A stretch of 64,000 bases of DNA, taken from assembly GCF_026914185.1 (NCBI RefSeq), contig NC_070565.1, positions 5,642,001-5,706,000 of the forward strand, given 5' to 3'. The translations under genes were made by a program, and so were the position numbers. The notes under the pieces were generated by a model. It did no database searches. It was not told where the DNA came from and saw only the letters and a list, made by a program, of their open reading frames with translations. The stretch is from Puccinia triticina (lineage: Eukaryota; Basidiomycota; Pucciniomycetes; Pucciniales; Pucciniaceae). Shown piece by piece: positions 23,301-32,080 of the stretch. Within the stretch, counting starts at the first letter, position 1; each line of letters begins with the position of its first letter.

Positions 23301-23738
23301 AAATCATCATCTGGTCTGCCAGTGGATGAGGTTGATGTATTGGCACACATAGCTCAATTTGATTGGGGGCTCCAAAAAATGTAAGTGCATCCCTCAATCC
23401 TTTGGTAAAAAAGGAAAGAATTGATTGTTGAATTAGAAAAATGTTTCCAATCCTCTAAAAACAGCTCTTTGGATGAGTTCCTTCAGCTTCATCCCAAGCT
23501 GTCCAAGAACCCAAGGTCTTTCATTTCATTTGTGTTGAAATCAGGCAGCAAGTCAAAAGAGAACTCTGGGGATTTATGGGAGATGGATAACATTGAGAAG
23601 CTCTATGAAGATTGGAAGCAAAGACCAAAATGGTACCATGTTTCCACCTGGTGGAAGATTTTGAAGGAGAAATTGTCCAACTCTTGGCAAAGAATTTTTG
23701 GGTTCCTCAGAGGAACAACCAAAAAAGCTTCCAAATGA
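17339..23738 (+). CDS. Unrecognised secreted protein built from five five-exon cassettes, copy 1
   Basis: Family not recognised. Exons: 17339-17472, 17542-17577, 17654-17680, 17773-17850, 17928-17990, 18069-18152, 18256-18336, 18400-18477, 18567-18760, 18856-18898, 18968-19051, 19159-19242, 19314-19379, 19467-19654, 19761-19851, 19920-20000, 20082-20174, 20288-20338, 20423-20604, 20701-20719, 20802-20888, 20954-21061, 21161-21217, 21313-21518, 21588-21929, 22019-22754, 22948-23022, 23136-23216, 23300-23380, 23465-23738. They sum to 3,804 bases, 1,267 residues, with no frame break. Residues 1-24 look like a signal peptide (RLLALYGVLLVIT core, then QCSSS). Exons 5-9, 10-14, 15-19, 20-24 and 25-30 are five cassettes. 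Exon C carries (L/M)xE(L/M)(I/V) then an aromatic about 8 residues on (ELIEPTLNWL); exon E carries SL..F.L..G and ends near L..W. Exons 25-26 encode a Lys/Asn/Gln/Pro-rich linker. Exons 27-29 are the least certain, since the intron before exon 27 is unusually long. Poly(A) signal at 23785. Confidence 0.8.
22144..22563 (+). repeat. Two-copy 210-bp coding repeat in the linker exon
   Basis: The linker exon of the secreted-protein gene contains two adjacent 70-codon units starting at 22,144 and 22,354. Both read VNQL..PVQQV, then FLRQQHTE or a variant, then TPPNQNIH.EKK and VYSGV(E/D)WG. Just after, NQD(N/E)SI(K/E)SPEKNEM is also doubled (about 22,612-22,695). The repeats are hydrophilic and probably disordered. 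Present in all three gene copies. Confidence 0.85.
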
Positions 23739-23784
23739 TCTAATACATCATTTTCATTTCCCAATGAATTCTTGAATTATGTCC

Positions 23785-23790
23785 AATAAA
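23785..23790 (+). promoter_or_regulatory. Poly(A) signal of the secreted-protein gene
   Basis: An aataaa hexamer lies 47 bases after the stop codon of the 30-exon gene, supporting the placement of its 3' end. Copies are at 38,528-38,533 and 53,270-53,275. Confidence 0.55.
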
Positions 23791-24652
23791 TCTATATCAT
23801 TCATGAATATATTTTTCAATTGTTATTTCTATACACTATAAGCCTGTTGTGACCCAGGCCCACAAAATATAGAATTTGAAAACACCATTTGTTTCTGTGA
23901 ATTCCTTCAGTATGGCCAATTAGCATTTATGATCTGCATATTTTTCATTTGTGATTTCCATACAATGTGAACCTGTGTGGTTTGTCAGATCTTACAAAGC
24001 CAAAATTTCATTGCATGAACTTGCATGCTAAAAATCAAGGCCCTGTTTGTCAGCAATATCTGGCAAGTCTCATAATTTAGATTCTCATGACACCTGATGA
24101 ATATTTGGTGGACTTGATGAGGTGTCACACACCATGTCATGCAAAAATCAAATTATTATGCTTGCAATATTGAAAATGGGCATAAGGCCAACTGTACCAT
24201 TCATTTTCTCATGAGGGCAACCAAGTTTATAGATTTGAGGGTTGTTTTGTTAATATACTCTTGAACCTCTGAATTTTTATCTTGAGGTTGCTACTGGTGA
24301 ATGGTACTAGACCCTCTTCTCACAGGGAGAGAATTGCACCTAATGAATTGGATGGGGACAATCCAAACGGCAAGAATCTACAAGAATGGTGATTGCAACC
24401 CCCCAGGGTCCTAAAGCTTGGCTGAAACTCCAGCCCACTGGAATCAAAATATTTTAAAGCATATTTATTTTAAAAAAGCCACTACTTGAATGTAAGCTAT
24501 TATTCCACAGGCATCCTGCCAGTCCCATCATTTTTTGGTCTCTTTTGTCTTTCGATCCACCACTTGCAAAAAGTAAGCAGCAGATTGCTGATTACAAACA
24601 GACTAATTCCCTTCTCCCTGATGTTGATTGGGGTTTCGCGTACCACGACGCT
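23791..24652. other. AT-rich, CpG-poor intergenic DNA
   Basis: No gene seen between the 3' end of the secreted-protein gene and the tRNA terminator. Around 24,039 the text aaggccctgtttgtcagcaa resembles the start of a small TIR element and gcataaggcc at 24,190 its end, but the inverted match is poor. CpG is nearly absent until about 24,550. Repeated unchanged in copies 2 and 3. Confidence 0.4.
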
Positions 24653-24660
24653 AAAAGAAA

Positions 24661-24749
24661 TGGAGTACCAGGGAGTTGAATCCTGTACCTCTCGCAGTTG
24701 ATGCTGAGCCAGATGCTAAGCGAGCGCTCTACCGATGAGCTAGAACCCC
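24661..24749 (-). tRNA. tRNA-Ala (AGC) with a 17-base intron, copy 1
   Basis: Read on the minus strand from 24,749: acceptor ggggttc, D arm gctcatcggtagagc, anticodon stem ctcgc, loop ttagca with anticodon AGC, a 17-base intron (tctggctcagcatcaac) at the usual position one base after the anticodon, then t-gcgag, variable loop aggta, T arm cagga-ttcaact-ccctg, acceptor gtactcc and discriminator a. Together 89 bases, 72 when spliced. A T4 tract follows at 24,653-24,656. The acceptor stem has one T-T mismatch and one G-T pair, and the T stem one A-C mismatch, so it may be weakened or decaying. The A box (tagctcatcggtagagcg) and B box (ggattcaactcc) are largely kept. Confidence 0.8.
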
Positions 24750-25219
24750 ACGCCATGGACAACTGCAGCTCATGTTTCGTTTTGTTCAAACTACAGAACG
24801 GCCTTTTTTCACAAACACATCGTATCACGATGGTTTCGAGGGAGGTACATATTTATGAGCTCGAGAATACACAAGCTGACAACTAGTTGACAACTGACGG
24901 CACCGTCAGCCTCCAGCCGACATTGGGACAGTCATTGAAAAGAGAAGATAGGGGTCCACCTTCAGAAGTCAGCTTGTGTGTCTGGTATTGATGCCTTATC
25001 GTTCAACTTGTTCATCTATCTATCAATCTGCTTTTCCTCCTCAATGAAGAATTTGCTTTTTGAAAATACACACAAAATCAAACAACCAAACCAAAAACAC
25101 ACAAACAAACAAAAGTAATTAAACAAATGAGATATAGTGAAAAGAAACGGGCCAACAGTTGCCAAAAGTAGAAGATTATGTGGATGGTACGAAGAGATGA
25201 GGGTGAGGAAGAAGGAGAG
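24750..25219. other. Intergenic between tRNA-Ala and the 3' end of COG2
   Basis: No gene seen. Contains an A-rich tract (25,065-25,130, runs of aaacaaacc/acacaaac) that probably forms part of the COG2 3' untranslated region on the other strand. Confidence 0.4.
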
Positions 25220-28200
25220 CTATTTAGAGACAGTTTGTTTTAATTCAAGAAAAGATTTAGAGGTGGAGAGATCAGCTCCCAACCGGATAGAATCGAGTTC
25301 CAAGCGCTCTACATCGAGTTTCAACTGGACCTTCACCTTCAGCTCGTCGTCTTCGACAAGAGGCGTTGTTTTGTTGGAGTCCAAATTGGAGTTGCGATTG
25401 AAGATAGAGAAGCCGTGTTTCCCCTTCTTGAGTTTTCTCAACGAGTCCTCAGAGCGTTGGACGTTGATGAGGATGGCAAGATATTTTGCCGAAAGTTCGT
25501 CGATGATCCCGCTCACCAGATCCGTCCGGACCTGCTCGGTCAGGTTCTTGCCGTACTTCTCCAGATAGACCTGGATGTCATTGAGAATGTCGGCGATGAA
25601 ATAACTGGGCTCTGTCGGGATCGTCTTCGAGGCTCGGGCCGAAGAGCCAACCGAGCGGATGAATCGGAGCTTCTCTGAACACCTTTTCACTAGCGTCGTC
25701 CGTATTTCCGAGGTCAGTTGCGGTACTAAGCCCACTATCTTATTTAACGAAATTTTCAGAACTTCTATGAAGCCCCCGCAACCCCAAACACAGATAGCAG
25801 ATGGTCAGTTTTCGTCACGTTTTGGTCGAATTGTGTCTCGTCACCAACTCTAGATACGATAGGGAACCAATAAAAAACTGACCTTCTGGCGTTTGAGAAT
25901 CCGGTCCAATGGACACTTTAGGGATTCGGGGTGAGATGGAGTCAGAGAACAAGCTCAAGACGCTGAGTTGTAGGCGAAGAAGATCGGCCAAGACGATAGT
26001 TAAGATCCTCAAGAGCTCCTCGTCCTTAGATTCTTCGGATAGATTGTTCGAGGGAGAGTTTGGCCGACTGGAGCCTGATCGATTGGTCGAGGGGGCCGCC
26101 AACTAAACGGGGAGATATACATCATATAAGACACCACACCATCAACCTAACCGATGTCGAAGTCGTCAGAGAGACCAGACCCGTACCGCAGAATATCATC
26201 TCCACTGACCCGATTCAAGTCCGTCCTCCCCCCACTTTTAGCTCCACTCACATTTCCACTCTCTGTCCCTGGAGTCCCCGATGAGTACAAGTAAGATCCG
26301 ATTACCGAATGCAACCATGTGGCATATCGTGAAATGGCCTAACCATTACCCATTTCGATTGCACCACGATCAGAATAAGCAGTAACAGGTTAGTGTTCAA
26401 TAGGGGAACTAGAGAATTTATTTCTAGCTCTTTCTCAATGAGGTAAACAAAATGAAAGCATGGAAAATCATCACAAACCATCAATGTAAGTCTCCAAAAC
26501 CGATGAGTGAGATCGGTAAGAAAGATATCATCCTGCCAGACCGAGTGAAGTACATGATCGATAGTTGCCGAGCCTTTGAGGAGATAATCTGATCTAGAAT
26601 TTTGGTCGTGAGCGTTGCTAGATTGAGAAAGGGTGATGGTAGTCGTAGTATTAGGGGGCTTGAGTCCATCGAGAAGGCCGTCCTCGATAGTCAGGATGAT
26701 TTCCTTAGTTCGTATCTGAGCATAGACTGCCAGCTGCCATTTGCTTTTGAAAGCTTTCCAGTCCGGATGAGCTCTGAGACTGATGACCTGTCGTGGGTTA
26801 CTACAGAATTCTTCGAGCTGCTCGAGGAACTTGATCGTATAGCTGTAATTCCGATGGAACGTGCTCGGGTTGCCGGCGGCAAAGAGGCTCGACCCAAGTG
26901 AATTAGTGATCAGTTGAAGGGTGGGTAGGATGACTGAATTGATGAGGACGTTGTAATGGGATTGGGCGGATGGCTTCTCGCCGTTTGTCTCCTTTGGTGA
27001 GCATCGGTTCTCTTGTGTGGACCCGGAGCGGGATTCGATGATGGTCTGTTTAGACCCGGCCAGATGACGGTCAGCAACCTCGATTATCGTGCTCATCTCG
27101 CGTGCGATGAAAGCTAGGATCTTGTTATACAGCATCGGCAAGGGCACAAGTTCTGGATCTTCGGGCAGCCGTAAAGAATTCAGCGAGGGGTTCAAGTGGG
27201 GTGGTGGATTGGAATTCTTGAATCGGGCGACTTCCGGAGATGCTGGTAGTACTGGAGATAGGGCACCCGTATTAAGTACGTTGGGATGAATCAACTGCAA
27301 GGAAAATTGTAAGTCAGTAAAACAAAAAAAGGGGCGGGAGGGGGGAGGGGGGAGGCATTTCATACTTTAGACATTCTAGGTAAAACCACCTCGGTTTTAA
27401 TCACCTCTTCGGCTCTGGCGACAGCACCCAGTGAATCGTATGCTCTTAAACACTCCAGCAGACAGTCTCTCTTACGAGTATCTGAACGGGGTGTGCGGAG
27501 GATTGATTTGAGTAGGGAGCCTAATTCTCGATGTAAGGTGTCGGTGATGTGTGTGATCCTGGGTTGCAAGCTGGTGACATAATTAAGATCGGTGCCTTTG
27601 GAGACGAGATAGAGCATGCGGGTGTACTCGTTGGTGATCCGTTCGATTCGCTTGACGCCGCTCTCGATATTACTGCTGTCGTCGGTCAAGTCGAGAGCGA
27701 GGTCGGATCTACGGTGCTTGGATCCTGATCGATGGAGGGTTCCTAGTGGTTTACTCGACCCAAGAGAGTGCGATCCTTGGTTGGCGAGTAGTGTGGGTTG
27801 CTGGATCGACAGCATCTCTTCGACTTTGGTGACGCTATCCCCACAGTCGAGCATCAATCGGACGAGCTTCTTGGCTTCGATCACCTTGCGACGTTCGTTC
27901 AGCAGGCCTTCGAGATCGCCACGTTCGATTTCGAGCTCACTTCGAGCCTCTAGCACGTCCTGCTTCGCCTGTCCGATCGGTGCTTTCATCTTTCCCATCG
28001 CCCGTTCGACTGTACCCCTGAGGCCCATTCCGAGCCCGATGAAATCCTCATAGTCCTCGTTGATCAGGCCGACCAATTCCGACTTGAGTCCAGACAGATA
28101 GCTTCGTAGTTCCGTCCGAAGATCTTCTAATGCGGTATGACGTCGTGAGAGTAGAAATTCGTCTGGATCAAAGTCTGGATCACGGAAGACTTGATGGGAG

Positions 28201-28346
28201 AGTGGCAGGCCGACGGGCAGCTCGAGAAGAGGTGGCTCAAAAGCCGCTTCGGTGGAGTCTCCTGGAACTAGTAGTGAGGTAGTTATTGTGGGAGATGATG
28301 GTTCTTCTGTGCTATCGTGCTTCAAAACGGATGTTGAATTGGCCAT
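25220..28346 (-). CDS. COG2: Conserved oligomeric Golgi complex subunit 2 (COG2), five exons, copy 1
   Basis: Known role: lobe-A subunit of the COG tether, needed for retrograde vesicle traffic within the Golgi. Minus-strand exons, 5' to 3': 28346-27366, 27294-26479, 26338-26252, 26102-25883, 25764-25220; total 2,649 bases, 882 residues. Family signatures: FDPDEFLLSRR..ALEDLRTELRSYL then LINEDYEDFIGLG (residues about 55-110), a long coiled-coil region (ARSELEIERGDLEGLLNERR), LRAYDSLGAVARAEEVIKT, HRFWRLTL joined across an intron to AISRYATWL, and a C-terminus with VQLKLDVERLELDSIRLG. The start at 28346 (MANSTSV) is preferred because conservation begins just after it; an upstream in-frame ATG at 28424 exists. 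The exon 3 boundary (donor gtgagt at 26251) is the least certain, as an in-frame gtcagt donor lies further on. Confidence 0.92.
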
Positions 28347-28906
28347 CTTCGATTGGGGCTGCCTGGTCTTTTTTTGCTCGGTCTTTCGAATCGAGGCTGA
28401 TGGATTGTGAGCTGCTTCGTACACTCCGCTGTCTGTCTCTTCGTTTCCTCGGCTGAGTCTGTGTGGTTTTTCTTGGGAGGAAGTGTGGTGGTCTTTCGAT
28501 CCGCTGGAGTGAGTCGAGTGATTACGTCAGCGACAAGACCAGTCACCAGTGCACTGCATGCAAAATTGTGAAATTTCTTCTGAAAGAAAAAAAGAACAGA
28601 GACTGATCTTTCTCAGCCTTGAAGAGCTTAGCAACTTGCATGGAGGGGAGATCATGTGAAGGTGAATCTAAATCCTAGTCCTCATCTTTTAAAATGGAAT
28701 CCTAATGCTACCTCACAAGCTTTAAGGAATCCAAAATCACAAGAGGCAAAAATCATGCATCTGGGAAACTTGGAAACAAATTGAGCAAGCGGATTCTGAA
28801 GCTACGTGCTACAATATTAAAAGACTTTTGCGCTGAGAATCAGATGCAGGTATAACATCAAAGCCCTATGCGCTGAGAAATGAATCTGGTCAGATGCAAA
28901 AATGAA
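28347..28906. other. COG2 upstream region
   Basis: Pyrimidine-rich leader followed by AT-rich DNA on the COG2 strand. A CRE-like half palindrome ttacgtca lies at about 28,522-28,529. No gene seen. The word tgcgctgagaa occurs twice (about 28,830 and 28,870). Confidence 0.4.
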
Positions 28907-29810
28907 GGCCCCGTTTGGCACCCATGATGTTATGTAATAACCACCGCTTTTCTATAACCGGGCCTCACTGAGGCCCATATTGTATCACTCGCATGTTTGG
29001 CAAATTTGGAAAGTCATGTGGGTCATCACGACTTGCTTCATGACTCCTCATGATCCCCGCCATTTCCCATATAGTACCCCTGGGGGTGTATTTGGAGTCA
29101 TATCGGCGCCCTTACACAACACCACCCACCTTACAAGCTTTTCATCCATATTTGTTCAAGTCCCCTCATTGCCACCTCTACACTACACACACCACGCAGC
29201 AAAAATTTTCCGGCACACTCGATTGACTTGCCTTGTCAGCCTTGCACTCGGCCTTGCCCTTGACCTTGTCCACGACCTCTTGCCTGCCCCCTACGAGTGA
29301 TAGGTGGTTGCCTGGGGCAGTGTCGGACTCCCCTCCCGCGTGCATTGTTGTAGGCAACATATTCTCTCCACATGTTCTCCGCAATCTCATCTCGCCATGC
29401 GAAATGCTCCACTCGATCTACAACGCTTTCTTCATCATCATCGTTGTCACCATTGTTTGAAGTTGGATCGTTCGGTCGTTCTGGAAAGTCTTGCCAGAAC
29501 GAGCTGAGTTTGTTGATACGCTACCAAGTGAAGAATCTGATTCGGTGTCGGAGTCGGTCCCATTTCTTGGATTGCCAAGAGAGCTGTGCTGGTCTTCATC
29601 ATCGAGGTGAGGTATAAGGCTGCTGAGATCCATAGTTATAATATTGTGCCGAGCCAAACAGTTTGTGCCTGATGGTTATGTGTGGAGTGTATGACAGGAT
29701 AGTCAGCCAAACGCTCGAGTTATGTTGAGATATATGAAATTCACGAGTGATGTTCATCACATTAGGTAAGTGTGTGACTTCACATAACATCATGGGTGCC
29801 AAACGGGGCC
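28907..29810. mobile_element. Non-autonomous DNA transposon with 29-bp perfect TIRs, copy 1
   Basis: The first 29 bases (28,907-28,935, starting ggccccgtttggcaccc) are repeated exactly in inverted orientation at 29,782-29,810 (ending gggtgccaaacggggcc). The element is 904 bp and is flanked by gaa on both sides, a possible 3-bp target duplication. The interior has minus-strand frames such as 29,418-29,657 (acidic-serine rich, SLIPHLDDEDQHSSLGN..) and 29,178-29,390 (basic). They look like frameshifted remains of a transposase or accessory protein; no DDE catalytic core was found. The TIR start and 3-bp duplication suggest PIF/Harbinger-like or a related superfamily. Confidence 0.8.
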
Positions 29811-30636
29811 GAAGAGGTTCCAAACATGTGCTCTCTTCCGCCTGGAGAGTGTCGTTCATACCTTGCGCAGCAGCCCCCGTCAGGAGGGCTTATTGGTTGG
29901 AATTTATTTGCAGGTTTCTCCAAGTGAAAATGAATGATGCAAAGTATGTATGATAGCAGTGATGAATCATATTCTCTTTCCTTACGGGAGCTGATGTAAG
30001 CCTCGTGGAACTTCATAGGGGTCCCCATAAAATGTCAAGCTCGAAAAACAACAAAAACGTGAAGGATGATTCCAAAAGAAATTCACAACTGTCAAGTGAA
30101 GATTAACCAAAAACATTTGAACCCAGTTGTTGTCCACGTGAGCCACACCTGCGCGTCGAAATTCGTATTATTCACCTGAACGTCGGAGACAAACTAGGTG
30201 ATAGGGGATCCAACTTCAAGGATATAAAGGATGCTGATGCTGATAGGGACCCTAATGTTCCGCACAAATCATGCTTTTGGGACGGATCTTCTAAGGCCGG
30301 ACGCTTGCCGACGAGTTAACAGCGCCCTAACAGTCCAGTATACTCGATGCAGCATGTCTCTACTCCAGAGCGTGACTTTCTAGGATCTCCAGGACCCTGG
30401 TGAGGACGGAATAAATTAATTGGCTAGAGTACCAGGAGCTTACTTGTCGATTGAAATTGAGGCTATCATCTGACAGCCCCTTCTAGCTATCCCCCATGAA
30501 CCACCATCCCAAAGAAATGTGAAGCTTGAAGTTTTTCGAGTGAACATTAACGGATCCCTGAGACGGAAAGAATCTCGACCGCCCAGAAGCGATCGGAATA
30601 TCGTGGGATGGATGGATCGTCTTGTGATGAGCCACG
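29811..30636. other. Intergenic to the end of tandem unit 1
   Basis: No supported gene. The last 105 bases carry part of a minus-strand open frame that continues beyond the repeat only after copy 3 (60,032-60,241), so the unit boundary may have cut an ancestral exon. The unit ends gatgagccacg. Confidence 0.4.
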
Positions 30637-30865
30637 ATTAGCGAAGGAATGCCCCTGGTCGCATCATGTTAATTCGATCATCGTCTGCGGCCTCACCGGT
30701 AAAGTCGTCAACGACGGTGATGGACTCGCCGTCCTGCCGAACGGCAGGGTCTATTCGCGTGATGGATTGGAACGTCTCGCATGTAAGGATGACGGGCGTG
30801 TTCGTTGTCCTAGGACCGGTCAAGTGTTTAATATCGAAGAAATCCGCCGGGTTTACATTTCTTGA
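30608..30865 (+). pseudogene. Chimeric, 5'-truncated MAEA/Fyv10 remnant at the copy 1/2 junction
   Basis: The junction joins the end of one unit in frame to the last 75 codons of MAEA. An ATG at 30,608 opens an 85-codon frame: ten residues from intergenic DNA (MDGSSCDEPR) and then LAKECPWSHH.. to the natural stop. It keeps the degenerate RING-like core but lacks LisH, CTLH, CRA and the upstream CPTC pair. Whether it is transcribed is unknown. Most likely a dead fragment. Confidence 0.75.
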
Positions 30866-32080
30866 GATCCATCACTCACAATATTTTCACATCATATAAC
30901 AGTGTTTGTTTTTGTAATTTTACTTTGACTTCAGTGTAAAAACTTCTCATGCACCCTGTTTCAACTAGTTACAAATCTCAAGGGGTCGTTATTCAAGGTG
31001 TTCAGCTCTCTTTACAAGTTTATGAATCGCAATTTGTTTATAACTTGCAAGGCTCATACATACATCATTATCGGATATCGATCTTTCTCGGATACATCCA
31101 CTGAGAGTTGATTTTTTTTTTTCTCAAAAGAAGAGTCTGGGCCGCCGGCCGACCTTGGTTGGAAATTTCCAAAGTAGACTGGAGTAAACCTAACCTTCAG
31201 CCTAAAAAAGGAAACAGACAGCCATTCTCCTGCCATTTTGGGTGCCGTTCAACTACATAACCCTACCTTTTTTCTTTATGGCCCAGTTATACAGATGTTC
31301 AATTATCATCTTGGAACTAACAAGTTGGAGTGTCAACCCGAGCTGTGTAGTTCGCTGAGCCCACGACTCCGTCCAATGACGATGCTTGACCGGCAAATGT
31401 ATCGACAAAGAGCCGGTCATCAAAGTATAACTTGACGAGCCGACGAAACTTTACAGCATTTTACAGTACCACAGCCCAAATACATCGTCCACCAGTCCCA
31501 CCCTTGTGAGTTGGCGGGCAGGGTCTCTGTGAGACAGAGACCCTATGATGTTCGCGCCAAGCTGCGATACACACCAGTGTGCCCCGACAGCCAAGTATAT
31601 AGTCGCCGCTGATTACCGGCTCTAGAGGCTCCGAAATCCAAACATATCGATTATGATGAGTGGTTTCCGATTTGAACGTCGTTGGCCCATGTCGCATCGG
31701 CTCACATCCGCGCTATATCAAATGGGTCGTCATAGACCGTCGTGGACGAAGCGGTATGAAGTTACTATACACAGTGTGGCATAGGTTAGAGTGACTCGAC
31801 GCTGCATGGTCCTATATGGACTCTCAAAACACAAACTCCTAGGCATCCAGAGAATTCTTCCGCCGCTGACGACTAATAGTCAGTCATTCCTCTCGCGAAT
31901 CGCTGTCTTCAATCCGATCTCACAAATTATCCTTAGAAAACACGATTACTTCGTTAATCCTTTTATATTATTTTATCACATTCCCTCGGCCGGAATCAAC
32001 TGCTGCACAGACCCTTCTGATTACTGGACCGTTGGGTACCAGCCGTTCAGAAAACAAACACCGCAATAAAGCAGCCCAAG

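Larger units (their letters stand above)
15895..30636. repeat. Tandem segmental repeat, copy 1 (14,742 bp)
   Basis: First of three head-to-tail units. It starts inside the last MAEA/Fyv10 exon and ends in intergenic DNA after the TIR element. Contents: MAEA 3' end, intergenic 16,124-17,338, the 30-exon secreted-protein gene, tRNA-Ala, COG2 (minus), and the TIR element. At each of the differences I noticed (see the other copies) copy 1 carries the majority base, so it equals the consensus there. The left edge is defined because the bases before attagcgaag differ between copy 1 (ggcga) and copies 2 and 3 (ccacg). Confidence 0.95.

Noticed and set aside
23421..23738. Starting the last exon of the secreted protein at 23,421 or 23,414
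   Set aside because: That would need a 33-base intron. The acceptor at 23,464 gives an 84-base intron, the right phase and alignment with the other E exons.
24039..24190. Second small TIR element (ggccctgtttg .. cataaggcc)
   Set aside because: The ends are only a few bases complementary and no target duplication is visible.
25137..25568. 143-codon plus-strand frame opposite COG2
   Set aside because: Lies antisense to COG2 exon 5; Ser-rich shadow of the real gene. The same holds for 27,616-28,053 and their repeats.
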